Below, in pieces: positions 9,133 through 18,984 of a stretch of DNA of 64,000 nucleotides. Origin of the DNA: Streptomyces sp. I6 (GTDB taxonomy: Bacteria; Actinomycetota; Actinomycetes; Streptomycetales; Streptomycetaceae). The DNA lies in the NCBI GenBank assembly GCA_003725745.1, contig RHDP01000001.1, forward strand, positions 923,001-987,000. The letters are read 5' to 3'. The notes under the pieces are model-generated. The model ran no database searches. It saw only the letters and a list, made by a program, of their open reading frames with translations, and was not told the origin of the DNA. Position 1 is the first letter of the stretch; the number at the start of each line of letters is the position of its first letter. Made by a program: the position numbers and the translations under genes.

Positions 9133-9941
9133 GCGCCGCGGCGAAGGGAGCGGGCCGGGACGCCGAACTGCACACGCTGACCGGCGCGTACGCCCTCAAT
9201 GCGCTGGGCGACCGGGAGCGTGCCCGGTTCGAACGGCATCTGGCGGTGTGCCCGGCGTGCGCGCAGGAGGTGCGGGAACTCGGGGCCACCGCGGTACGGC
9301 TCGGCCTCGCCGCGACCGAGATTCCGCCGTCCGCGATGAAGTCCCGGGTGATGGCCCGGATCTCGACCGTGCGCCAGGAGCCGCCGAAGGTCGCCGCCGC
9401 GGAGGCCGGCCGCATCCCGCCCCCGGTGCACAGGGCCCGCCCGACCGGGCGGCGCAGGCTCGCCGGGTTCGTCCTCGCCGCGTGCGTCGCGGGGCTGGCG
9501 GCCCTCGGCGGCGTGGCGGTCGTCCAGCAGCGGGCCTCCGACCAGGCGCGGGCCGAGGCCCGCGAGGCCGCCGAACTGGCGCAGCGGCGCACCCAGGCGC
9601 TCGCGGACGTGCTCACCGCACCCGACGTACGCACACGGAGCACGGCGCTGGGCCAGGGGGCGGCCGGCACGGTGGCCTTCTCCCGGGAGCGGGACCGCGC
9701 CGTCTTCCTCGCGTCCGGCCTGCCGCGACCGGACGACGGCCGGGTGTACCAGCTCTGGTTCGCGGACGGCGGCTCCATGCGCCCGGCCGGGCTGCTCGCC
9801 TCGACGGGAAGTGCGGAGGCGTTGCTCATGGAGGGTGCGGTCGGCCGGGCGACGGGCATGGGCATCACCGTCGAGCCGGCCGGCGGTTCCTCCGCACCCA
9901 CCTCCGAGCCACTGGGACTGCTGAGCTTCCCGTCCGGGTAG
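9129..9941 (+). CDS. rskA: Anti-sigma-K factor RskA family
   Basis: 270 residues. The N-terminal anti-sigma domain has a zinc-binding H-x3-C-x2-C motif (FERHLAVCPACAQEV) after the conserved HTLTGAYALNAL. A single membrane helix lies near residues 113-140 (AGFVLAACVAGLAALGGVAVV). The extracytoplasmic RskA C-terminal domain has RAVFLASGLPRPDDGRVYQLWF. It is predicted to sequester SigK at the membrane. The chosen ATG starts just before the family N-terminus; an in-frame start further upstream would add 22 Gly/Pro-rich residues. Confidence 0.9.
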   Translation: MSAAAKGAGRDAELHTLTGAYALNALGDRERARFERHLAVCPACAQEVRELGATAVRLGLAATEIPPSAMKSRVMARISTVRQEPPKVAAAEAGRIPPPVHRARPTGRRRLAGFVLAACVAGLAALGGVAVVQQRASDQARAEAREAAELAQRRTQALADVLTAPDVRTRSTALGQGAAGTVAFSRERDRAVFLASGLPRPDDGRVYQLWFADGGSMRPAGLLASTGSAEALLMEGAVGRATGMGITVEPAGGSSAPTSEPLGLLSFPSG

Positions 9942-10357
9942 GGCCCGGCACGACGGCGGCCCCCGGGTCGCCCCTCGCGGCTCCGTACCAGCCGGCGCGG
10001 GCCGGTACGGGGGTCCGGGTCGATCCGGGCGATCCGGGCGGTCCGGGCGGTCCGGGCGGCCGGAACCTGCGGCGGGGGCCGCTCGCCCCGCGGGCCGCCG
10101 GGCTTCCGCCCCCGCGCGTCGGCGGGCCGCCGGGCCCGTCCGCACATCGGCCGGTGCCCGCCCCGAACAACACCCGCCGCTGGTGCGGACGGTGCGGACG
10201 GCGCCCGGCAGGACGGCAGGGCACGGAGTCACCGGCCGCGCCGCCCGGGCCCCGGTCGACCGGCCCACCGGTGCCGACGGTGCCGGTGGCGGCTGCGAGC
10301 CGCCGGGCACGTGGTGCGCCGCCCCCGGACGGGCGGCATGCCGGGCTTCCCCGGCGG
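9942..10357. other. Convergent intergenic region with short tandem repeats
   Basis: 416 bp between the convergent rskA and helicase genes. Around 10019-10060 are repeated gatccgggc/ggtccgggc units of 9-10 bp. The rest is GC-rich without a credible gene. Confidence 0.5.
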
Positions 10358-13185
10358 TCAGCCGACCGAGCTGTAGGCCACCACGCCGCGCAGCACCGCG
10401 TCCACGGCCTTGCGCGCGTTGCGCGCCACCGTGGAGTTCTCGCCCGGCGCCGCCGCCGCGATCTGGCCGAGTACGTCGATGACCTGCTTGCTCCAGCGCA
10501 CGAAGTCCCCCGCGGGCATCTCCGCCTCACGCAGCACCTCGTCCAGGCCCTTGCCCGAGGCCCACTGGTACACCGCCCAGGCGAATCCGAGGTCGGGCTC
10601 GCGCTGGCCCACGCCTTCGGCCTGGTTGATGCGGAACTCCTCCTCCAGCGCGTCCAACCGGCCCCAGATCCGCACCATCTCGCCGAGCGCGGCCTTCGCC
10701 CTGCCGGAGGGCAGCTTCGGCGCCACGGCGTCGTCGGCCTGGCGCGCCTCGTACACCAGCGACGAGACGCAGGAGGCCAGTTCGGCCGGGTTCAGCCCCT
10801 CCCACACCCCGTCGCGCAGGCACTCGCTGGCCAGCAGGTCCAGCTCGCCGTAGAGGCGGGCGAGCCGGCGGCCGTGCTCGGTGACCTCGTCGCCGCGGAG
10901 GTAGTCCATCTCGGTGAGCAGGGCGACGATGCGGTCGAAGGTGCGGGCGATCGTGTTCGTCCGGCCCTCGATGCGACGCTCCAGCTGGCGGGTGTCGCGC
11001 TGGAGCCGGTGGTGGCGCTCGGCCCAGCGGGCGTGGTCCTCGCGTTCGTCGCAGCCGTGGCAGGGATGGGCGCGGATCTCCCTGCGCAGCCGGGCGATCT
11101 CGCGGTCGTCCGCGGCTGCGGCGCGCGGCCTGCGGTGCCGGTCGGGCACGATGTGCCCGGCCTTGGTCCGCAGCGCGGAGGCGAGGTCGCGCCGGGACTG
11201 GGGCGAACGCGGGTTGAAGGACTTGGGGATCCGCATCCGCTCCAGCGGCTCCACGGGGACCGGGAAGTCCATCGAGGCGAGCCGCTTGACCTGGCGCTCG
11301 GCCGTCAGCACCAGGGGGCGCGGCCCGTCGTGGTACTCGTATCCCCGGTGGCCGTTGGACCTGCCGGCCGGCAGCCCGGGGTCGAGGACGAGCGCGAGGC
11401 CGGCGAACTTGCCGGTGGGCACGTGGATGACGTCGCCCGGCTTGAGCTTCTCCAGCGAGTCCGCGGCGGCCGCCCGCCGCTGGGCGGCTCCCTGCTTGGC
11501 CAGTTCGGTCTCGCGGTCCTTGAGTTCGCGGCGCAGCCGCGCGTACTCCTCGAAGTCTCCCAGGTGGCAGGTCATGCCCTCCCGGTAGCCCTCGAGCCCC
11601 TCCTCGTTGCGCTGCACCTGGCGCGAGATGCCGACGACCGACTTGTCCGCCTGGAACTGCGCGAAGGAGGTCTCCAGCAGTTCCCTCGAGCGATGCCGCC
11701 CGAACTGCTGCACCAGGTTGACCGCCATGTTGTACGACGGCTTGAAGCTCGAGCGCAGCGGGTACGTACGGGTGCCGGCGAGCCCGGCGAGCGCCCCCGG
11801 GTCCATTCCGCGCTGCCAGAGCACGACGGCGTGGCCCTCCACGTCGATGCCGCGCCGACCCGCGCGTCCGGTCAGCTGGGTGTACTCGCCGGGGTGATGT
11901 CGGCGTGCTGCTCGCCGTTCCACTTGACGAGCTTCTCCAGCACCACGGACCTGGCGGGCATGTTGATGCCGAGGGCCAGGGTCTCGGTGGCGAAGACGGC
12001 CTTGACGAGGCCGCGGACGAAGAGTTCCTCGACGACCTCCTTGAACGTGGGGAGCATTCCGGCGTGGTGCGCGGCTATGCCCCGCTCCAGGCCCTCGAGC
12101 CACTCGTAGTAGCCGAGGACATGGAGGTCCTCGCGGGGGATGGAGGCCGTGCGCTCCTCGACGATCGACCGCACCTCGAGGCGCGCCTCCTCGTCGTTGA
12201 GCCGCAGTCCGGCGAACAGGCACTGCTGGACGGCGGCTTCGCAGCCGGCCCGGCTGAAGATGAACGTGATGGCGGGCAGCAGCCCTTCCGCGTCCAGCCG
12301 CTCGATGACCTCGGGCCGCCCCGGGGTCCAGATGCGGCCCCGCTGCCGGCGCTCGCGCTCGCGGTCGGCCTCCCGGACCATCCTGCCGCGGCGGCGATCA
12401 CGCGGGTTGTAGGTGCGCGAGCTCTCCATCCTGGCCAGGCGGACCAGGTCGGGGTTGACCTCGCGCCGGGTGGCGCCGCGGCCGCCGTGGTCGGTCTCCT
12501 CCTCGAAGAGGTCGTACATCCGGCGCCCGGCCAGCACGTGCTGCCACAGGGGCACGGGGCGCGACTCCGAGACGATCACTTCGGTGTCGCCGCGGACGGT
12601 GTCGAGCCAGTCGCCGAACTCCTCCGCGTTGGACACCGTCGCGGAGAGCGAGACCAGGGTCACCGACTCGGGGAGGTGGATGATCACTTCTTCCCAGACG
12701 GCGCCTCTGAAGCGGTCGGAGAGGTAGTGCACCTCGTCCATGACCACGTACCCGAGGCCGCTCAGCGACCGGGAGCCCGCGTACAGCATGTTGCGCAGGA
12801 CCTCGGTGGTCATGACGACCACCGGTGCCTCGGAGTTGACGCTGTTGTCGCCGGTGAGCAGGCCCACCTTCCCGGGGCCGTACCGCTTCACCAGATCCGA
12901 GTACTTCTGGTTGGACAGCGCCTTGATGGGGGTCGTGTAGAAGCACTTGCGCCCCTGGGAGAGAGCCAGGTGCACGGCGAACTCGCCGACGATCGTCTTT
13001 CCGGAACCCGTGGGGGCCGCCACGAGCACGCCCTTGCCCGCCTCCAGCGCCTCGCAGGCCTCGATCTGGAACGGGTCCAGCTCGAAGTCGTACATCTCGC
13101 GGAAGGGAGCGAGCGCGGTGGCCTGCTCGGCGGCGCGGATCCGGGCGGCCGCGTATCGCTCGGCTGGTGAGAGGTCCTGTGTCAT
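10358..13185 (-). CDS. DEAD/DEAH-box superfamily II helicase, Ski2/Mtr4-like (HelY family), frameshifted
   Basis: About 942 residues. Motif I is APTGSGKT, motif Ia TTPIKALSNQKY, motif II (Walker B) VMDEVHYL (DEVH), motif III SLSATVSN, motif V ATETLALGINMPAR and motif VI QLTGRAGRRG. A long C-terminal part (VHVPTGKFAGLAL region, RNA-exosome helicase C-like domain with CHGC) follows, as in the actinobacterial HelY/Ski2-like proteins implicated in RNA processing. The frame breaks at GGGG 11891-11894 (plus strand), inside the segment leading to motif VI, and one added base restores it. Length and motif order match the family. The substrate is inferred only. Confidence 0.9.
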
Positions 13186-13250
13186 CTTGCCGTCGAGCCT
13201 ACCCGCCGGGTCCGACAGTGGGCGCGAGCTTATTCGGGGCGGCGGGGTCC

Positions 13251-13285
13251 GAGGGCGGGCGCGCGCAGGGGACGCGCCCGCCCTC
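13251..13285 (-). terminator. Hairpin terminator after tatC
   Basis: Perfect 13-bp stem (13251-13263 with 13273-13285, gagggcgggcgcg and complement) and 9-nt loop. It lies between the tatC stop and the helicase start. Confidence 0.7.
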
Positions 13286-13350
13286 GGGGATGCCCGTCGG
13301 ATGAGGCCGCCCTGCCCGTGCGGGCGGCGCGCCCGCCCTCGGGGCCCGGG

Positions 13351-14309
13351 TCAGGTGACGTCGTCGTACCCGTTGATCCGGTCCCGGTCCCGGTCGCGGT
13401 CGCCGCTCGGCTGCTCGGGGAGCGCGCGGGCGGCGGGGACGGGCCCGGCCTCGCCGACTGCCTCGGGGTGAGGTCGAGCTTGGAGGCCTCGTCGTCGCTC
13501 AGGCCGGCGTCGGGGTCCCTGCGTCGGCGGCGGGCGTCGTTGAGGAAGGAGAAGCCCACGGCGATGAAGTAGAGGACGGCCAGCGGGCCGGCCAGGAGCA
13601 GCATCGAGATCGGCTCGCCGCCGGGTGTGGCGATCGCGGCGAAGGCGGTGAGGCCGACGATCATTCCGCGCCACCAGCGCAGCATCCGCCTGCCGGTCAG
13701 CACACCGGTCATATTGAGCAGGATGAGGAGCAGCGGGAGCTCGAAGGCGACACCGAAGACGATCACCATGCGGGTGATCAGGTCAAGATAGTCGTCCAGC
13801 GGCAGCAGGGGCCTCGCGCCCGACGGCGCGAAGCCGAGCATGATCTCGGCGGTCTGCGGCAGGATCGAGTACGCGAGGTAGGCGCCGCCCAGGAACAGCG
13901 GCACGCCGGTGGCGACGAAACTCAGCGCGTACCGCTTCTCGTGGTGGTGCAGCCCGGGAGCGACGAAGGCCCAGAGCTGGTAGAGCCAGACCGGGGTCGC
14001 CGCCAGCACGCCCGCCATCAGGGCGACCTTCAGCGCGATGGTGAACGGTGACAGAAGTCCCTGTGTCGTCATCTCGGCGCAGAGCTGGCCGTTCCGCATG
14101 ACGACCTGGCCGTTGGCGCAGCCGACCGACTCCAGGATCGGCCGCATCAGGAACGCGAAGATCTCCTTCTGGAAGAAGGCCGCGACGATCGTGGCCACCG
14201 CGATCGCCAGCACCGACTTCAGCAGCCGGTTGCGCAACTCACGCAGGTGTTCGCCGAGCGGCATCCGCCCCTCGGTGTCCTTGTCCTGCTTGCGGGCAGA
14301 CTTGAGCAA
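13351..14309 (-). CDS. tatC: Twin-arginine translocase subunit TatC (frameshifted near C-terminus)
   Basis: About 319 residues with the six-helix TatC pattern. The conserved cytoplasmic N-terminus MPLGEHLRELRNRL contains the LxELRxR signal-recognition motif. The periplasmic loop, the block APGLHHHEKRY and FGVAFELPLLLILL are also present. It is the membrane receptor for folded Tat substrates. The frame breaks at GGGG 13465-13468 (plus strand). One added base leads to the acidic tail ending INGYDDVT at 13351, whereas the uncorrected frame runs on into Pro/Arg-rich sequence. tatA lies 42 bp upstream on the same strand. Confidence 0.95.
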
Positions 14310-14351
14310 CCCACTTCCTCGTCTCGTGCGGGAACCGTCGGGGGAACCGGG

Positions 14352-14642
14352 TCAGCTCTGCGTCGTACGGTTCGGCTCCGAGACCGGGCGGCTGCTCGTC
14401 ACATCGCCGGGGGCGGCCTGGATGGTGCGGGGGGCGTCCTTCTGCGCGGCGGTGTCGGCACCCGGCGCCGTCTGACCGGCCGACGACTCGTCGTCCTTCT
14501 TCATCGCCTTCGCCTCGCTCTTCAGGATCCGGGCGGACTTGCCGAGCGAGCGGGCCATGTCGGGCAGCTTCTTGGCGCCGAACAGCAACAGGATCACCAC
14601 GATGATCAGAATGATCTCGAGGGGCTTCAGATTGCCGATCAT
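14352..14642 (-). CDS. tatA: Twin-arginine translocase subunit TatA
   Basis: 96 residues. A single N-terminal membrane helix ([23 protein letters not shown]) with the conserved F-G hinge is followed by an amphipathic helix ([17 protein letters not shown]) and an acidic/polar tail. It forms the size-adaptable Tat pore with TatC. The ATG at 14642 has AGGAAG upstream; a longer in-frame extension lacks the conserved N-terminus and is rejected. It is probably co-transcribed with tatC. Confidence 0.95.
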   Translation of the reverse strand: MIGNLKPLEIILIIVVILLLFGAKKLPDMARSLGKSARILKSEAKAMKKDDESSAGQTAPGADTAAQKDAPRTIQAAPGDVTSSRPVSEPNRTTQS

Positions 14643-14854
14643 CTGCGACTTCCTTCTCACTGAGGCGGCTGAAGGGCGGGCTGCCCGGTGGACGGTCGGA
14701 CAGGAGTCCGATCGCCAATGTGCCTGCGATCGTAACCCGCCGGAGTAAACGCCGGGCAATGCCTGTGCATACGGGCGATTGCGACCCGAACGGACAGCGG
14801 ACGCATCACAGGCAGGGTACCTCCGGGCCCTCGTCCCGGAGGAGACCGCCCGCG

Positions 14855-15052
14855 CTACCGCAGGGCCTCGCCGGTGCGCGCCAGCCGCGCCGCCGCTCTC
14901 TCCAGGTCCTCGGCGGCCCGGCTGACGCGTTCCGCGGTGGCGGCCACCTGCCGGCCCAGTCGCCGGGCCTCCAGGAAGACGCGGACACCGAGGACGCCGA
15001 GGACGGCGATCCCGAGGAACCCCAGGGCGATGGCGATCATGGGCCAGAACAT
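14855..15052 (-). CDS. Small conserved membrane protein
   Basis: 65 residues. The N-terminal membrane helix ([22 protein letters not shown]) is followed by a charged, heptad-like helix ([26 protein letters not shown]) likely to be a coiled coil facing the cytoplasm. The function is unknown. It lies in the same orientation between the pafBC group and tatAC. Confidence 0.7.
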   Translation of the reverse strand: MFWPMIAIALGFLGIAVLGVLGVRVFLEARRLGRQVAATAERVSRAAEDLERAAARLARTGEALR

Positions 15053-15169
15053 GGACCAGAGCCTAGTGCCCCTCTCCTGCGGGCTCCGCCCCGTCCCGCC
15101 GCCCCGCCCGGCAGGCGCCTCGACGGCCGGGCACCGCCGGCCGCGGCGCCGGAGGAGGGGCGTGCGGGA

Positions 15170-15423
15170 TCAGACGGTGGAGTGGAGGCGCAGTGTCCGC
15201 ACCCCGCCGCCGGTGAGGAGTTCGACGATCCGCTCCCCGCCGGCTTGCGTACGGCGGCCCCGCACTCGGGGCAGGTGAAGGAGTAGAAGGTGGTCCGGCT
15301 GCTCGCGCCGATCGCGAGGCGCAGCGCCCCGGCCGCGAGTTCGAAGCGACCGCGGCAGTCGGGGCAGGCGGCCTTGAAGACGATCGGTATGTTCGGTGCC
15401 GGGATTCCTGCCAGAGCGGGCAT
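15170..15423 (-). CDS. Small zinc-ribbon protein (frameshifted)
   Basis: About 84 residues with two Cys pairs (KAACPDCRGRFEL and SFTCPECGAAVR), spaced like a treble-clef or FmdB-like zinc ribbon. The repaired C-terminus is GERIVELLTGGGVRTLRLHSTV. The frame breaks at CCCC 15235-15238 (plus strand). The ATG at 15423 is used; another ATG at 15444 overlaps the pafC stop as ATGA and would add seven residues. Proximity to pafBC suggests co-transcription. The function is unknown; a nucleic-acid or metal-sensing role is only a guess from the fold. Confidence 0.72.
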
Positions 15424-15440
15424 GTCCGTCGTGTTCCCCC

Positions 15441-16409
15441 TCATGCGGGCCGCCGGTCCTGGCTGTCGTACGCGGCGAGCGCCTCGCGCGCCGCCTGCCG
15501 CGCGCTCTCCGCCAGGCCGGGCGGCGACACGATCCGGCCGTCCCGCCCCAGCCGGAGCGCGAGCCGCCGCAGGGATGCCGGGTCGGGGGTGCGCAGGCTG
15601 ATCCGCAGTCCGCCGCCGGGCTGCTCGTCCGCGCTGTCGTGCGGGTAGTACTCGGCCACCCAGCGGCCGCCCGGACCGACCTCGACCACGACCTCGGGGT
15701 CCTCGGCCGAGGGCTGCACCAGCCCCTCCGACAGATCGCGCAGCTCCGTCTCGGGCGGCGCCGACGGCTCGTCCAGCAGCCGGATCTCGGCCACCCGGTC
15801 GAGCCGGAAGGTCCGGCGCGCCTCGGAGAGGTAGCACCAGCCCTCCATATAGGTGTGGCCGACGGCGAAGAGGCGGATGGGGTCGACCTCGCGCTCGGTG
15901 AGCTCGTCCCGCGCCGGGGAGTAGTACCGCAGCCACAGTCTGCGGCGCTCCGAGATGGCGCGGTCGACGTCGGCGAAGACACCCCCCTCGGATTCGAAGG
16001 TCACGGACAGCCGGGAGCTGGCTCCGGCGGACTCGCCCGCGGCGGCCTCCAGCTTGGCGGTGGCCCGGACCAGCGCCTCGCGGTCGCCCTCCCGCAGTCC
16101 GGGCAGCGTGGCGACGGCGCGTGCGGCGACCAGCAGCGCCGTCGCCTCGTCGGCGGCCAGCCGGAGCGGCTCGGCGACGTCGTCGGGGTTGTGCCACCAG
16201 ATGCGTTCGCCGTCGGTGTCGATGTCCAGGAGATCGCCGCCGCGGAAGCTGGTCCCGCACATGGGCAGCACGTCGAGGTCGGAGATCAGCTCGTCCTCGG
16301 TGATCCCGAAGGCCCGGGCGACGTCCCCGACGCGCGCTCCGGGGCGTTCGCGCAGATACGTCACCAGCGAGAGCATCCGCCGGGTCTGGTCGATGGCGTT
16401 GGCGGCCAT
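15441..16409 (-). CDS. pafC: WYL-domain transcriptional regulator PafC
   Basis: 322 residues. The N-terminal winged helix-turn-helix (about 1-65, RPGARVGDVARAFGITEDELISDL) is followed by a WYL domain (RRLWLRYYSPARDELTEREVDPIRLF) and the C-terminal WCX extension. With PafB it forms the heterodimeric activator of the LexA-independent DNA damage response in mycobacteria. Here it lies 17 bp downstream of pafB, so it is surely co-transcribed. The gene is intact. Activation by single-stranded DNA sensed through WYL is known from homologues, not shown here. Confidence 0.92.
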   Translation of the reverse strand: MAANAIDQTRRMLSLVTYLRERPGARVGDVARAFGITEDELISDLDVLPMCGTSFRGGDLLDIDTDGERIWWHNPDDVAEPLRLAADEATALLVAARAVATLPGLREGDREALVRATAKLEAAAGESAGASSRLSVTFESEGGVFADVDRAISERRRLWLRYYSPARDELTEREVDPIRLFAVGHTYMEGWCYLSEARRTFRLDRVAEIRLLDEPSAPPETELRDLSEGLVQPSAEDPEVVVEVGPGGRWVAEYYPHDSADEQPGGGLRISLRTPDPASLRRLALRLGRDGRIVSPPGLAESARQAAREALAAYDSQDRRPA

Positions 16410-16426
16410 GCCTGTACGAGTCCCCC

Positions 16427-17383
16427 TCAGCCCTTGGCCACGGCGCGCAGCCGGTCCACCACATCGGCCCGCAGGTCCGCGGGCTCGAGTACGACGACGT
16501 CCGGTCCGAACTCCACCAGCCAGGCGTCCAGGCCGTGTCCGTACGGAATCTCCAACTCGTCCCAGCCGTCGCCGAGTTCCCGCACGGACGTGGCGCGGGC
16601 GCGCAGCGGGTAGCCGGATCCCGCCCGCAGCCTGATCCGGGCGGACCTGGTGGCGGTCTCGCCGGCCCAGCTCTCGACCGTCTCGCGGACGGTGACCACG
16701 TCGGGTACGGGCGCGGTGAAGGAGCCGGCGCGGGAGCGGACCCTCCCGGTGATGCGGGAGAGGCGGAAGACGCGCTCGGCACCGCGGTCGCGGTCCCAGC
16801 CGGCGAGGTACCAGTGCCCGCGCCAGCACTCCAGCGTCCAGGGCTCGACATGGCGGGTCTCGGGGCGGACGGCGTTGGACTTGCGGTAGTCGAAGACGAC
16901 GGGGCGCCGGTCCCGGCAGGCGAGCATCAGCGGCTCGAACGCCGCCTCGTGGACGGGGATGCGCGGTTCGAGGGCGCTGTGCTGGGCCTCGTAGGGGTCC
17001 CGCGCCTCGGGCATGCCGGCGGCGCGCAGCTTCTGCAGGGCGCCGCTGGCCGCTCCGGCGAGCCGGGCCTGCTGCCAGACCCTGGCGGCGAGGCCGAGCG
17101 CCGCGGCCTCCTCGGCGTCGAGGGTGATCGGCGGCAGCCGGTTGGAGTCGCGGCGGGCGAGATAGCCGGTGTCGCCGTCGAGGTTGTCCACGGTGGCGAT
17201 GACCAGTCCGAGTTCGCGCAGATCGTCCTTGTCCCGTTCGAACATCCGGTTGAAGGCGTCGTCGGAGGCTGCTTCCACATAGGCCTCGATGGAGCCGCGC
17301 AGCTCCCGCTTGCTGAGCGGCCGCCGTGTCCCGAGCAGACACAGCGCCAGGTTCATCAGCCGCTCGGCCTTGGCAATGGCCAT
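16427..17383 (-). CDS. pafB: WYL-domain transcriptional regulator PafB
   Basis: 318 residues with the same architecture as PafC. The N-terminal HTH has KAERLMNLALCLLGTRRPLSK and KRELRGSIEAY. The WYL domain has DRRPVVFDYRKSNA and the core motif HWYLAGWDRDRG. The WCX domain is at the C-terminus. It is paired with PafC for damage-inducible transcription (recA, DNA-repair genes and others in homologues). The ATG at 17383 gives the standard N-terminus MAIAKAERL. Confidence 0.93.
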   Translation of the reverse strand: MAIAKAERLMNLALCLLGTRRPLSKRELRGSIEAYVEAASDDAFNRMFERDKDDLRELGLVIATVDNLDGDTGYLARRDSNRLPPITLDAEEAAALGLAARVWQQARLAGAASGALQKLRAAGMPEARDPYEAQHSALEPRIPVHEAAFEPLMLACRDRRPVVFDYRKSNAVRPETRHVEPWTLECWRGHWYLAGWDRDRGAERVFRLSRITGRVRSRAGSFTAPVPDVVTVRETVESWAGETATRSARIRLRAGSGYPLRARATSVRELGDGWDELEIPYGHGLDAWLVEFGPDVVVLEPADLRADVVDRLRAVAKG

Positions 17384-17451
17384 CGACGCCCTTCCTCACC
17401 CGTTCTTCTGATCGTCGAACCTACCGCTACGGAGCGTCGTGGCAAAAGCGC

Positions 17452-17481
17452 GGGGCCCATGCCCTTACCGGCATGGGCCCC
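17452..17481 (-). terminator. Intrinsic terminator after the FKBP gene
   Basis: Perfect 12-bp stem (ggggcccatgcc, 17452-17463 with 17470-17481) and 6-nt loop. On the minus strand it is followed by a short T run (cttttg). It separates the FKBP genes from pafBC. Confidence 0.85.
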
Positions 17482-17498
17482 GAAGGGACCGGCTGCGT

Positions 17499-17873
17499 TC
17501 AGACCGCGACCAGGTCGCAGACGAAGATCAGCGCCTCGCCCGGGGCGATGCGGCCGCCACCGGCCCCGCGGTCGCCGTAGGCGAGGTGCGCGGGGATGGT
17601 CAGCTGACGGCGGCCGCCGACCTTCATGCCCTGCACACCCTGGTCCCAGCCCTGGATGACCTGGCCGACGCCGAGCTGGAACTGCAGCGGGGCGCCGCGG
17701 TTCCAGGAGGCGTCGAACTCCTCGCCGGTGGAAAAGGCCACGCCCACGTAGTGGACGGAGACGGTGTCGCCCGCCTTGGCCTCGGGCCCGTCGCCCTCCC
17801 AGATGTCCTTGATCTCAAGGTCGGCCGGCGGCTCGCCGCCGGGGAAGTCGATTTCGGGCTTGTCGATGCTCAC
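17499..17873 (-). CDS. FKBP-type peptidyl-prolyl cis-trans isomerase
   Basis: 124 residues forming a single FKBP domain. Active-site residues are recognisable in VHYVGVAFSTGEEFDASW, GVGQVIQGWDQGVQGMKVGGRR and IPAHLAYGDRGAGG. There is no signal peptide, so it acts in the cytoplasm as a folding catalyst. The GTG start has AAGGAG six bases upstream. It lies 43 bp downstream of the FKBP lipoprotein gene and is probably co-transcribed with it. Confidence 0.95.
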   Translation of the reverse strand: MSIDKPEIDFPGGEPPADLEIKDIWEGDGPEAKAGDTVSVHYVGVAFSTGEEFDASWNRGAPLQFQLGVGQVIQGWDQGVQGMKVGGRRQLTIPAHLAYGDRGAGGGRIAPGEALIFVCDLVAV

Positions 17874-17916
17874 GTGTTGCTCCTTGCGCTCTCTGTGCGA
17901 GTCAACGCGGACAGTC

Positions 17917-18849
17917 TTACAGAACCGCCAGGATGTCCACGGAGAACACCAGCGTGGACTTCGCCGGGATCGGGCCCTGGGCCTGGTCGCCGTAGGCCAT
18001 GTCCGGCGGCACGACGAGCAGTACCCGGCTGCCGGTCTTCTTGCCCTCCAGGCCCTTCGACCAGCCCTCGATCACACCGGAGAGCGGGAAGGTGACGGGG
18101 GCGCCCTTGGAGTAGCTGCTGTCGAACTCCTTGCCGTCCTTCCACAGGACGCCCTTGTACTGGACGGCCACCGTGTCGCCCGCCTTGACCGCGGGGCCGC
18201 TGCCCTCGATGACGTAGTTGGAGACCAGTGCGGTCGGTGCGGGCTTCTTCGGAACGGTGATCGAGGGCGCCTTGCCGTCGGTGTTCGTGCCGACCTTGGG
18301 CAGGTCGATGTCGTCCTGGGCGACCTCGGTGCCCTTGGCGGACACGGGGAGGGTGGTGCCCTTGACGATGTCCATGACGAACACCAGCGTGGCGTTCGGC
18401 GGGATGTCGCCCTGGCCGCTGCTGCCGTAGGCGAGCGACGGCGGGATGGACACCTCCAGGCGGCTGCCGACCTTCTGGCCGGTGAGGGCCTTCTGCCAGC
18501 CCTCGATGACACCGCCGCCGCCGATGGTCACGGCGAACGGCTCGCCGCGGTCGAAGCTGTTGTCGAACGGCTTGTCCCCGTCCCACACCTGGCCGAGGTA
18601 GTCGACCTGGGCCTGGTCGCCCTTCTTGAGGACCTGGCCCTTGCCCTCGCTGACGACCTCGACCTCGAGGTCCTTGGGCGGCTCGCCCTCGCCCTTGGCG
18701 AGCGTGGGCTTCTCGCCGAACTTCGCTCCCGCGGTGATGGCGGGCAGTCCGTTCGACGTCTGGGCGGAGTTGGAGCCCTTGTCGTCGCCGCACGCCGCTG
18801 TGGAGAGCAGCAGCAGGGGCACGACGAGCAGGCCGGCAAGTCGGCGCAC
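17917..18849 (-). CDS. Tandem-domain FKBP-type isomerase lipoprotein
   Basis: 310 residues. The lipoprotein signal LLVVPLLLLSTAAC has its lipobox cysteine near residue 19. Two FKBP domains follow: the first (about 55-165) includes GGGVIEGWQKALTGQKVGSR and SLAYGSSGQGDIPPN, the second (about 205-310) LSGVIEGWSKGLEGKKTGSR and DMAYGDQAQGPIPA. A linker rich in Pro/Lys separates them. It likely helps extracytoplasmic protein folding. The GTG at 18849 is chosen for GAGGA five bases upstream; the longer ORF adds nine charged residues before the signal peptide. Confidence 0.92.
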   Translation of the reverse strand: MRRLAGLLVVPLLLLSTAACGDDKGSNSAQTSNGLPAITAGAKFGEKPTLAKGEGEPPKDLEVEVVSEGKGQVLKKGDQAQVDYLGQVWDGDKPFDNSFDRGEPFAVTIGGGGVIEGWQKALTGQKVGSRLEVSIPPSLAYGSSGQGDIPPNATLVFVMDIVKGTTLPVSAKGTEVAQDDIDLPKVGTNTDGKAPSITVPKKPAPTALVSNYVIEGSGPAVKAGDTVAVQYKGVLWKDGKEFDSSYSKGAPVTFPLSGVIEGWSKGLEGKKTGSRVLLVVPPDMAYGDQAQGPIPAKSTLVFSVDILAVL

Positions 18850-18907
18850 GTGTTCCTCAGATCTCAGACGGCACATCGGTCGCTCGACACTCTAAGGGCT
18901 GCGCCCA

Positions 18908-18936
18908 GAGCCCCGTACGCTTCTCGCACGGGGCTC
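18908..18936 (-). terminator. Hairpin terminator after pafA
   Basis: Perfect 9-bp stem (18908-18916 with 18928-18936, gagccccgt and complement) with an 11-nt loop, between the pafA stop and the FKBP lipoprotein start. Confidence 0.65.
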
Positions 18937-18984
18937 GGGTGGCGTCCGGTCCGCCCGCCGCGTCCCACCGGGCGGACCGGACCA

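Noticed and set aside
7763-10147. Minus-strand open frame of about 790 codons across sigK and rskA
   Set aside because: It overlaps two clear genes, is Arg/Pro/Ala-rich and has no recognisable motif; it is a typical high-GC shadow frame.
8978-12109. Plus-strand open frame of over 1000 codons opposite the helicase
   Set aside because: It is antisense to a helicase with all motifs and its translation looks random.
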